A stretch of 64,000 bases of DNA. Origin: JAGQWW01 sp041392845. GTDB taxonomy: Bacteria > Bacteroidota > Bacteroidia > Chitinophagales > Saprospiraceae. The notes under the pieces are model-generated. The model did no database searches and was not told the origin of the DNA. It worked only from the letters and a program-made list of their open reading frames with translations. Position numbers and translations under genes: made by a program. Positions 43,848 to 51,511 of the stretch are shown here, in pieces. The DNA lies in the NCBI GenBank assembly GCA_041392845.1, contig JAWKLG010000006.1:62001-126000 (forward strand). The letters are read 5' to 3'. Each line of letters opens with the position of its first letter. Position 1 is the first letter of the stretch.

Positions 43848-44252
43848 ATGAAATACTTCCTGATTTATCTAAGCAGTTTTTTCCTTTACATCCTACTGGA
43901 TATGTTATGGATTCAGGTTATTGCTAAAAATTTCATTCATAAAATGGTTGGTCCTCTTATGGCTGAAAATGCTGATTTGAAGGCAGGGATACTTTTTTAC
44001 TTGATTTTTGCTGCAGGGATAACAGTGTTTGCTGTAGTACCAGCTCTTGAAAGTGGAAGTTGGACCAAAGCCATGACACTTGGTGCCTTACTTGGGCTGG
44101 TCAGTTATGGTACCTATGAATTGGTGAACAGAGCGCTATTGAAAAATTGGCCCTACACTTTGGTTTGGGTGGATATTGCTTATGGAATTATTGCCTGTGC
44201 ACTGGTTTCGACTTTGGTCTATTGGCTTGCAGATAAGTTCTTTTGGCAGTAA
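43848..44252 (+). CDS. DUF2177 family membrane protein
   Basis: Start placed at the ATG at 43848 (134 aa) rather than the TTG at 43830. Four membrane segments: YLSSFFLYILLDMLWIQVI, AGILFYLIFAAGITVFAVVP, MTLGALLGLVSYGTYELVN and YGIIACALVSTLVYWLADK. The pattern LDMLWI, the loop LLKNWP and the following VDIAYG are typical of DUF2177. Function is unknown. It directly follows the long tandem repeat. Confidence 0.8.
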   Translation: MKYFLIYLSSFFLYILLDMLWIQVIAKNFIHKMVGPLMAENADLKAGILFYLIFAAGITVFAVVPALESGSWTKAMTLGALLGLVSYGTYELVNRALLKNWPYTLVWVDIAYGIIACALVSTLVYWLADKFFWQ

Positions 44253-44316
44253 AATATTCCTATCGAAATAATAAAGGGTTTTATCTATTGCAGTAGGGCA
44301 TTTTAAAGGGCTTTCT

Positions 44317-44324
44317 TACATTTG
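44317..44324 (+). promoter_or_regulatory. Possible -7 box before the permease gene
   Basis: TACATTTG fits TAnnTTTG and lies 25 bases before the ATG at 44349. No clear -33 element. Confidence 0.35.
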
Positions 44325-44348
44325 ACAAACAGGTAAAATTCTTCCACT

Positions 44349-45590
44349 ATGATGAACAGAAAGGAAAGTATACGTCTCGCCTTCAGTGCAGTCCGGGCCA
44401 ATTTATTACGTGCCATTCTTACCTTAATGATCATTGCCTTTGGAATCATGGCCCTGGTAGGTATTCTAACAGCCATCGATAGTGCAATTTTTGCTTTGAG
44501 TGATAATTTTTCAAAACTCGGTGCCAATTCCTTTACCATCTCTCCCAAAAATGAAAATGTAAGAGGCAATCGACACGGTCGAACCGCTAAAGAGTCTGAA
44601 CCCATTTCTTTCGATGAAGCCATGGAATTTTCGGAGCGTTTCGAATACAAAGGAAATGTTTCAGTATCCATGTTTTGTACCAGGAATGCTGAAGTGACCC
44701 ACGACGAGGAAAAGACCAATCCAAACGTAATGCTGGATGGCGTAGACGAGAGTTTTTTAGCTTTAAATGCCTATGAATTGGAAGAGGGTAGAAATTTTAC
44801 CAACAACGAAGCGACTAATGGTGCTTACCTGGCCATCATTGGAAACGATATCGTTGACCAACTTTTTGCCGGTAAGTCTGATAAGGCTATGAATAAAAGC
44901 ATTTCCATAGGAAATGGAAAATACAAAGTAGTCGGCGTACTCAAATCCAAGGGTTCGAGCATGAATCAAAATGATGATCGCAGGGTCTTGATTCCCCTCC
45001 AAACCGGCAAGCGATTTTATGGTACTACCCAAACTTCTTACAAGATAACCGTAGGGGTAAATAATTCTACCGATATAGACGATGCTGCTGCCTATGCTAC
45101 CGGACTGATGCGAAATGTGCGACGACTCAAGGCTGCTGAAGAAAATGATTTCGAAATTTTTAAATCGGATGGTCTCATTGCTTCCATCAAAGAAAACACG
45201 GTGAAAATCAGGATGGGCGCCATTGCCATTGCCTTGATTACACTCATTGGCGCTGCCATCGGATTGATGAACATCATGCTGGTCTCTGTAACGGAAAGAA
45301 CCCGGGAAATTGGAATCATCAAAGCGCTTGGTGCTACCAAGCAGAATGTATTGACCCAATTTTTGGTCGAAGCCATCATCATCTCATTGATGGGAGGAGT
45401 AGTTGGAATCATCCTGGGTGTTCTCATGGGCTTCGGAGTGTCTGCTCTGATGGGAGGTTCCTTCCACATGCCCTGGTTGTGGATCACCGTTGCTTTTTTA
45501 ACCTGTACCATTGTTGGTTTGTTTTCCGGTTTGTATCCTGCTATTAAGGCAGCAAGTCAGGATCCGATTGAGGCCTTAAGGCATGAATAA
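44349..45590 (+). CDS. MacB/FtsX-type ABC transporter permease
   Basis: 413 aa. One N-terminal membrane helix (about 20-45, LRAILTLMIIAFGIMALVGIL), a periplasmic MacB-PCD-like domain (about 46-280, SKLGANSFTISP near its start), then the FtsX domain with three helices (about 285-310, 340-365, 380-402) containing ERTREIGIIKALGATKQNVL and the C-terminal PIEALRHE, both hallmarks of the family. It should pair with the ATPase at 46557; such complexes move lipoproteins, toxins or peptides by mechanotransmission. A start at the second ATG (44352) is equally possible. Confidence 0.88.
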   Translation: MMNRKESIRLAFSAVRANLLRAILTLMIIAFGIMALVGILTAIDSAIFALSDNFSKLGANSFTISPKNENVRGNRHGRTAKESEPISFDEAMEFSERFEYKGNVSVSMFCTRNAEVTHDEEKTNPNVMLDGVDESFLALNAYELEEGRNFTNNEATNGAYLAIIGNDIVDQLFAGKSDKAMNKSISIGNGKYKVVGVLKSKGSSMNQNDDRRVLIPLQTGKRFYGTTQTSYKITVGVNNSTDIDDAAAYATGLMRNVRRLKAAEENDFEIFKSDGLIASIKENTVKIRMGAIAIALITLIGAAIGLMNIMLVSVTERTREIGIIKALGATKQNVLTQFLVEAIIISLMGGVVGIILGVLMGFGVSALMGGSFHMPWLWITVAFLTCTIVGLFSGLYPAIKAASQDPIEALRHE

Positions 45591-45601
45591 AATGCAGAAT
45601 T

Positions 45602-46528
45602 ATGGATGACCAGGTTATAAATTGGTTGTTGGAAGGTGATGTATCCATTCAGTATCAGGTGTGGCGTGATTTGTTGGGTAAGGAAAAACCTGACTTGCAA
45701 AAAAGGATTTTAACCGAAGGTTGGGGAGCCGCTTTTCTTTCCCGAAGAAATCCTCAAGGTTATTGGGGGCAGGGATTTTACCAGCCTAAATGGATTTCTT
45801 CCCATTATTCGATTCTTGATATCCGTAATCTTTGTCCGGTTCAAGATCATCCTTTATTACAATCTTCCATTTTACATATTTTAAAAAATCATAAATCAAA
45901 TGATGGTGGAGTCAATCCAGGTAAGACCATTCAAAACAGTGATGTTTGCATTAACGGGATGGCATTGAATTATGCTTCCTACTTTCAAATAGAGGAAGTT
46001 TATTTGCATTCAGTCGTAGATTTTATTTTAAGTCAGTTGATGTCGGATGGAGGATTCAATTGCATGTCCAACCGGAGCGGTGCTAGCCACAGTTCCCTTC
46101 ATACTACCCTTTCTGTTTTAGAAGGAATTGAAGAGTTTTTTAAAAATGGATATTCCTATAAAAAAGAAGCATTGGAAAAGGTTAAGTCTTCTTCCATTGA
46201 ATTTATACTATTGCACCAATTTTACCTTTCTGACCGTACAGGAGAAATTATCAAAAAAGATTTTTTAAAATTTCCCTTTCCCGGTCGATGGAAATATGAC
46301 ATCTTAAGAGCCCTGGATTATTTCCAATATGCTAGGATTCCCTTTGATTCCAGAATGGAAAAAGCTTTGACTTTTTTAAAAGACAAACAAACCAAAAACG
46401 GTAAATGGAAGATTAATTCAGGATATCCCGGCGAAGTTCATTTTGAAATGGAAAAGGCAGGCAAAGAAAGCCGCTGGAATACATTACGGGCTGGAAGGGT
46501 GATGAAGTTTTATGAAGTTAGTCTTTAA
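45602..46528 (+). CDS. Prenyltransferase/terpenoid-cyclase-like alpha-alpha-barrel protein
   Basis: 308 aa, 11 bp after the permease gene. Repeated motifs of the type LSQLMSDGGFNCM, ILKNHKSNDGGVNPG and TFLKDKQTKNGKWKIN resemble QW repeats of the prenyltransferase/squalene oxidase barrel. Catalytic motifs of terpene cyclases (such as DxDD) are absent, so enzymatic activity is doubtful. It contains a FPFPGRWKYDILRALDYF segment also seen in such barrel proteins of unknown role. Its position between an ABC permease and ATPase suggests cotranscription, not necessarily a shared function. Confidence 0.7.
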   Translation: MDDQVINWLLEGDVSIQYQVWRDLLGKEKPDLQKRILTEGWGAAFLSRRNPQGYWGQGFYQPKWISSHYSILDIRNLCPVQDHPLLQSSILHILKNHKSNDGGVNPGKTIQNSDVCINGMALNYASYFQIEEVYLHSVVDFILSQLMSDGGFNCMSNRSGASHSSLHTTLSVLEGIEEFFKNGYSYKKEALEKVKSSSIEFILLHQFYLSDRTGEIIKKDFLKFPFPGRWKYDILRALDYFQYARIPFDSRMEKALTFLKDKQTKNGKWKINSGYPGEVHFEMEKAGKESRWNTLRAGRVMKFYEVSL

Positions 46529-46556
46529 AAATGCTGCATTTAGACTAAATTTGAGC

Positions 46557-47267
46557 ATGCTAAAAACACAAAATCTCCAATACACTTACAAAGGTGGAAC
46601 GACCATCCAACTTCCCGATTTTGAATGCAAAAGGGGAGAACATTGGTTGGTACTTGGACAAAGCGGAAGTGGTAAAACGACACTTTTACATTTGTTGGCT
46701 GGGCTGCTTAAACCGGGACAAGGTTCCATCAGGGTTGGAGCGCAGGAAATTACCCAACTATCCGGTGCACAGATGGATCAGTTTCGAGGAAAACACATCG
46801 GCATCGTATTTCAAAAACCAAATTTTGTAGCAGCACTTACTGTAGAGGAAAATCTTGCCCTGGCCCAAAACCTGGCCGGTAATCCTGCCAATCATCAACA
46901 GATTCGAGATCTGCTTTCGAGATTAGGAATAGAAAACAAAAGGAAAAAACATACCCATCAGCTCAGTCAGGGCGAACAACAGCGAGTAGCCATTGCCCGC
47001 GCCATCATCAATCAACCCGAAGTCATCCTGGCGGACGAACCAACTTCAGCTTTGGATGATAAACATACAGAAGAGGTTGTTAAACTCCTCACCGAACAAG
47101 CCAATGCAGTCAATGCCAATCTTTTAATCGTGACGCATGATGGAAGGCTGAAAGGAAGATTTGAGCGGAAGATTGAGCTGGTTCGGAGTGATTCAGGTTG
47201 TAGCGTCCGCCGCGCCCGTTGTGGTGAAAAAATCTCACCGCGAAGGGACGCGAAGGACGCTACGTAG
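46557..47267 (+). CDS. LolD/MacB-type ABC transporter ATPase with repeat-derived tail
   Basis: The start is placed at the ATG at 46557 (236 aa, MLKTQNLQYTYKGG); the frame opens at 46512 inside the preceding gene. Walker A GQSGSGKTTLL (about 36-46), Q-loop FQKPNF, signature LSQGEQQR, Walker B VILADEPTSALDD and the switch His in VTHD are intact. It fits the permease at 44349. The fold should end near RFERKIELV; the following 27 residues, rich in Arg, Cys and Lys, are encoded by a hairpin-forming repeat (47200-47263), and the TAG stop is two bases beyond it. Confidence 0.88.
   Translation: MLKTQNLQYTYKGGTTIQLPDFECKRGEHWLVLGQSGSGKTTLLHLLAGLLKPGQGSIRVGAQEITQLSGAQMDQFRGKHIGIVFQKPNFVAALTVEENLALAQNLAGNPANHQQIRDLLSRLGIENKRKKHTHQLSQGEQQRVAIARAIINQPEVILADEPTSALDDKHTEEVVKLLTEQANAVNANLLIVTHDGRLKGRFERKIELVRSDSGCSVRRARCGEKISPRRDAKDAT
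47200..47263 (+). repeat. Imperfect inverted repeat forming the 3' end of the ATPase gene
   Basis: GTAGCGTCC (47200-47208) pairs with GGACGCTAC (47255-47263); inside, CGCGCCC pairs with GGGACGCG with a bulge and GTGGTGA with TCACCGC. The left arm GCGTCCGCCGCG resembles GCGTCCGTTGCG in the tandem repeat near 43318. Confidence 0.75.
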
Positions 47268-47282
47268 GTTATTTATAATCCA

Positions 47283-49838
47283 CTAGTTGATCACTTTTAC
47301 TAATTTTTTCAACTCTTCTCCTGATTGTTCTCCTTCAAAAGTCAGGGTCTTTTTTTCGCCTGGCAGGAGGTGGAAAAAATTATCGCTTAGATGTCCTTTG
47401 CCCTGGGTGTCGACATAAACATAAGCAGCGAATTTATCTGACTCTATACTTATGGTTTTGCCTTCCACTTTCCAATTGATTTTTGCTTTTGACAGGTTCC
47501 AGTCCTTGCCGGGGCTGAAGAAATAGATATTGTCAGCTAATGGTTTTCCCTCTGACCAGAGTTCCATTTTTAGGTAGATGTTGTTGCGATTTTGATCGTC
47601 GATGATTTGAGTGAAGGGTGCCTTTTTCAACAAGCTGGCAGTATTTGCAACAAGTTTGGATTTTTCAACTCCTTCAGTAATTAACTTGCCATCGAAAGTA
47701 GCAACTGAGTACCGCAGTTCAACATTTTTATCTTCCAGTAAATCAGAAACACCCTGAAAAATGACTTGACCTTCTTTTTCATAAGCTCTCACCATAACCG
47801 GTTCGTAGGCTTTTTTTACAAAATAATGCATGGCCTTCCACCGCTTGTAATAGTCCATGCCTGACCAGGATGCTACCGGCCAGCAATCATTTAACTGCCA
47901 ATAAAGGGTGCCCATGTTGTCGGGCATGGCTCCTCGATGGGCTTCGATGGCCGATTTAATGGCTTCTGCCTGAAGCACTTGCCCAATGTAAAGTTGTCCT
48001 TCGAAATCTTTGGGCACCGGAAGGTACCATTCCATGTATTGACGTATGCGGAGGTTGCCGATTCCACTTCTTTGATGGGCAGCCATTACTTCCGATTCAA
48101 TGTCCCAGTCTTCAGCAATGGTATATTTTTTTACGGAACTGAACTCCGGGAAAGATTGAAATCCGTATTCACTCATGAAGCGGCCGATGTTGTCGGCAAA
48201 GGCTTCAAAACGTTCCTGGCCGTGCCAGACCCCCCAGTAATGGATGTCGCCCTTTTGGGTTTTATTGCCGGCCAATTCACCAAAATCAGCCATAGGAGAT
48301 GAAGGCCAATAAAACTTCTCAGGGTCCGCACTTTTTACAACATCTGCAAGGATGTGATGAAACAAAGTATCGTAAGCTTGCCATATTTCTGCTCTCTGGG
48401 TCGAATCATATTGCTGTTTCCATCCCCAGCCTCTGTCTTCTTCGTATTGTGCCCAGGCCACATCGATTTCATTGTTGCCGCACCATAGCGCTATACAAGG
48501 ATATTTTTTGAGCCTGAGCACCTGCTCCTGCGCTTCGGCTTTTACATTTTTTAAAAAATCAGCATCACCTGGATACATGCTGCAAGCAAACATAAAGTCC
48601 TGCCAAACCAGCAAACCATATTCATCGCATAATTTATAAAAAGTGTCATATTCATAAATACCACCGCCCCAAACCCGTAGCATGTTCATGTTGGCATTTC
48701 GGGCAGAGCCTAACACTTTTTCATAATCACTCTTGCTAACTCTTGTCACAAAAACATCGTTGGGAATGTAATTGGCGCCTTTCATAAAAACAGGCACGCC
48801 ATTCAATTTGAAATAAAAACTTTGGCCTAAATCATCATTTTCTCTAACAACTTCTATGGTTCGAATGCCAAATCTTCCATGTAGAGAATCAAGCCGGGTT
48901 TCTTTCTTTTTTAAAATAAATTTGACTTCGTACAAATGTGGATCTCCTAGTCCATTACTCCACCAAAGTTTGGGATTCTTTACCTCTGTTTTAAAAACAA
49001 AATGATTTTGGCCAATTCCTAATTCAACAGATTTTTCCATGGAAGCTTCCGGTGCTCCCGGAATATCAATTTTCAAATCATACAAACCGGTTTGGTAAGC
49101 TTTCAAGTCAATTCCTATCTCAATTTTGGCTTTGTCCTTGTCAATTTGTTGGGTTTGCACATAATAATCTGTCAGGCTCGCCTTGTTCCAGGCAGTGAGG
49201 GTAATTGGTTTCCAGATTCCGGAAGTCACCAATCGTGGACCCCAATCCCAACCATAATGATATGGGGCTTTACGGGTGAAAATGCTGACTTTTTTATCTT
49301 GCAACCCCCCAACCTCAGACTGATCATTGGAAGCTGGAAGGCCAAAACCGTTGGCATGCAATGCTTGTAAACCGCGAATAGCAGGGGAGTGAAAATATAC
49401 CCGTATCACATTGGTTCCTCTTTTTAAAAGTCTGTTCATGCGCAGACCCCAGCTGCGAAACATGTTGTTGGTCTTTAAAAGATAAAGGTCATTCACATAC
49501 ACATCTGCGTAGGTATCCAGTCCTTCACAATTGAGGTATAAATAATCGTGTTCCAAAAAATCTTCGTCAAGTTCAAATTCCAACTGGTATTCCCAATCTT
49601 CTTTGTCAATCCACTGAAGTTTGGATTCGTTGGTGCGGTAAAATGGATTTTCAATGACACCATTGTCATATAAATCGGTATGTACGGTGCCCGGAACGGT
49701 GGCAGGCATCCATTTTTCGTCGCCCACTTTTCTGAATTTCCATTCACCATTAAGGTTGAGGGTAGTTTTTTGCGAGAAGCAATTCAAGGTGTAAATTATG
49801 GCGGTAATGAAAAGGCCTGTTTTTTTAATAAGGTACAT
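47283..49838 (-). CDS. GH2 beta-mannosidase, secreted
   Basis: 851 aa with signal peptide (1-22, ending LNCFSQ). The beta-mannosidase type of GH2 is clear from LNGEWKF, ATVPGTVHTDLYDNGVIENPFYRTNE at the N-terminus, the acid/base Glu in ALWCGNNEIDVAW (near 454) and the nucleophile Glu in MSEYGFQSFPE (near 556). The enzyme removes terminal beta-1,4-mannose from mannan oligosaccharides or N-glycans in the periplasm. It lies divergent from a type II mannose-6-phosphate isomerase-like gene, which fits mannose use. There is no SusCD pair nearby, so this is not a typical polysaccharide utilisation locus. Confidence 0.92.
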   Translation of the reverse strand: MYLIKKTGLFITAIIYTLNCFSQKTTLNLNGEWKFRKVGDEKWMPATVPGTVHTDLYDNGVIENPFYRTNESKLQWIDKEDWEYQLEFELDEDFLEHDYLYLNCEGLDTYADVYVNDLYLLKTNNMFRSWGLRMNRLLKRGTNVIRVYFHSPAIRGLQALHANGFGLPASNDQSEVGGLQDKKVSIFTRKAPYHYGWDWGPRLVTSGIWKPITLTAWNKASLTDYYVQTQQIDKDKAKIEIGIDLKAYQTGLYDLKIDIPGAPEASMEKSVELGIGQNHFVFKTEVKNPKLWWSNGLGDPHLYEVKFILKKKETRLDSLHGRFGIRTIEVVRENDDLGQSFYFKLNGVPVFMKGANYIPNDVFVTRVSKSDYEKVLGSARNANMNMLRVWGGGIYEYDTFYKLCDEYGLLVWQDFMFACSMYPGDADFLKNVKAEAQEQVLRLKKYPCIALWCGNNEIDVAWAQYEEDRGWGWKQQYDSTQRAEIWQAYDTLFHHILADVVKSADPEKFYWPSSPMADFGELAGNKTQKGDIHYWGVWHGQERFEAFADNIGRFMSEYGFQSFPEFSSVKKYTIAEDWDIESEVMAAHQRSGIGNLRIRQYMEWYLPVPKDFEGQLYIGQVLQAEAIKSAIEAHRGAMPDNMGTLYWQLNDCWPVASWSGMDYYKRWKAMHYFVKKAYEPVMVRAYEKEGQVIFQGVSDLLEDKNVELRYSVATFDGKLITEGVEKSKLVANTASLLKKAPFTQIIDDQNRNNIYLKMELWSEGKPLADNIYFFSPGKDWNLSKAKINWKVEGKTISIESDKFAAYVYVDTQGKGHLSDNFFHLLPGEKKTLTFEGEQSGEELKKLVKVIN

Positions 49839-50014
49839 TTTTTAAAGAAGTTTGTGTCGTCAGAGATAAAATGTATGTATGGCTTTTTTGAATGATTTTC
49901 ATTCGAAATGAAGGATAATCAGGATTTAATTTAGCAAAGAAGGGAAAAATGCCGCTTATTTGTAGCCTGATTTTTAATCCTGTTAACAAAAAACATTTTA
50001 AAAAATCATTGACC

Positions 50015-50515
50015 ATGGCCACAACGGACAATCAAGAAGTATTCGACCGAATTGCAAAAATGTTGGAGGAAGCAAATTTTAAAGTTGCTTCTAATGATTT
50101 TAATCGTCCCTGGGGTGGTTTTTTTGTAATTGATGAAGCACAGGCAAAGGATTTTGTACGATACTTTATGCCTGATTTGGACATGGCAACGGTTGTCGGA
50201 AACAGAAAGGTTAGTCCAAAAATATTGGTGGTTGCGCCGCAAAAAAGACTTTCGTGGCAATACCATAATCGTAGATCGGAAGTTTGGAAAATTCTGGAAG
50301 GGCCGGTAGGCATCGTGCAAAGTCCGGATAATGAAGAAAGACCGGTTCATACATTCCTGGAAGGGGAATCCATTACCCTAAGTACGGGTGAACGCCATCG
50401 TTTGATTGGTCTTGAAAATTATGGCGTGGTAGCGGAAATATGGCAACATACGGACCCTTTCAATCCATCCAATGAAGAGGATATCATCAGATTGAAAGAT
50501 GATTTTGGAAGGTAA
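50015..50515 (+). CDS. Stand-alone type II mannose-6-phosphate isomerase-like cupin
   Basis: Start at the ATG at 50015 (166 aa); the frame opens at 49949 without sense. It corresponds to the C-terminal isomerase domain of ManC/AlgA enzymes: NRPWGGFFVID, KILVVAPQKRLSWQYHNRRSEVWKILEG and STGERHRLIGLENYGVVAEIW, with the His, Glu and His metal ligands of the cupin fold, and EEDIIRLKDDFGR at the end. The expected reaction is mannose-6-phosphate to fructose-6-phosphate. The nucleotidyltransferase domain is missing. Some databases label such proteins phosphoheptose isomerase, which I consider less likely. Confidence 0.82.
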   Translation: MATTDNQEVFDRIAKMLEEANFKVASNDFNRPWGGFFVIDEAQAKDFVRYFMPDLDMATVVGNRKVSPKILVVAPQKRLSWQYHNRRSEVWKILEGPVGIVQSPDNEERPVHTFLEGESITLSTGERHRLIGLENYGVVAEIWQHTDPFNPSNEEDIIRLKDDFGR

Positions 50516-51478
50516 TCAGGCATCCTTGCTTTTGGCAACGAAGTAATAGTTTTTCCCGGATTCGAATTGGTAAATGAATTCACCACGTGTGAGAGAAGTC
50601 TTGCCTTGAAGGAAACGGTTTAGGATGAAGATATCATAGTTTCCATTATTTTTTAAAAAATCGAAAAGATCTCCGGGTTGAACACCATAACAATCTGCGC
50701 CGCCTTTTCCATGTTCGAAAATCAAAACTGGCTTATCTCGATTGAGGATTTTTTGCGCACCTTTTAAAACAAAAAATTCACCACCTTCCACGTCGATTTT
50801 CATAAAATCGATTCGGGTATCTTCTGCCAGCACATTGTCCAACAAATCAGTCTCTACTTCGATTTTTTCATCTATCTCATTGGGACGGTCGTAGCGCCTT
50901 TTTTGCAGACCCGAATAAGCCGGATTGGAAACCACATAATTGAAGGTAGTTTTCCCTTTTTTATCACTAAGGGCATAAGGGTAAATGGTGCAATTCATGC
51001 CCCCAAACTTCTCATTCAAATCTTCAAACATGGCAGGGATGGGTTCGAACCCATGATGGAATCCTTTGGGTGCCAATTGCAGGAATTTTTCTAAAAACTC
51101 ACCTTCATGGCAGCCAATGTCCACACAATTGTGATGGGGTTGAATGACTTTTTCCATGATTTTAATGGTCCACTTATCGTATCGCTGGTTTTTAGTAATA
51201 CTAAAGGGGAGCACATTGAGGATATCCTTCGCTACTTGTTTAAGGTTCATTTCTGCTGCGCTGTTTCGTAGGCGGTAAAGGTAATCAAACTTGCTTTGGT
51301 CAGACCTGCTTTTGAATTTCCAAACCTTTATTTTTTTAAAAAATGCCTTCCATCTGTCCTTTGAGAACCCAATGTTAACCTGAAAGTTTAGTGATTTACA
51401 ATTCACCCCTGTATTTCTACAATTCAACCAAAATGAACTGCTTTGAGGGTAAGGGTCACCATAGATTTGAGGCATCAT
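50516..51478 (-). CDS. FkbM family methyltransferase
   Basis: 320 aa from 51478; a later ATG at 51250 (244 aa) is possible, but the basic stretch DRWKAFFKKIKVWKFKSR before it looks coding. The SAM-binding motif is NCVDIGCHEGEFLEKF, with a following acidic FEPIP strand, and the FkbM hallmark IDFMKIDVEGGEFFVLKGA. Members methylate hydroxyl groups in sugars and polyketides; the substrate here is unknown. Its stop codon directly abuts that of the cupin gene, and it is divergent from the TonB-dependent receptor with only 33 bp between starts. Confidence 0.85.
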   Translation of the reverse strand: MMPQIYGDPYPQSSSFWLNCRNTGVNCKSLNFQVNIGFSKDRWKAFFKKIKVWKFKSRSDQSKFDYLYRLRNSAAEMNLKQVAKDILNVLPFSITKNQRYDKWTIKIMEKVIQPHHNCVDIGCHEGEFLEKFLQLAPKGFHHGFEPIPAMFEDLNEKFGGMNCTIYPYALSDKKGKTTFNYVVSNPAYSGLQKRRYDRPNEIDEKIEVETDLLDNVLAEDTRIDFMKIDVEGGEFFVLKGAQKILNRDKPVLIFEHGKGGADCYGVQPGDLFDFLKNNGNYDIFILNRFLQGKTSLTRGEFIYQFESGKNYYFVAKSKDA

Positions 51479-51511
51479 TTAAAAAAAAATGAATCACCTT
51501 AAATTCTTATC

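Noticed and set aside
45602..46528. Active terpene or squalene cyclase
   Set aside because: Only the barrel-type repeats are visible; the acidic catalytic motifs of cyclases are missing.
51045..51060. GGGTTCGAACCC string resembling a tRNA T-arm
   Set aside because: It lies inside the FkbM methyltransferase coding sequence and no acceptor or anticodon arm surrounds it.
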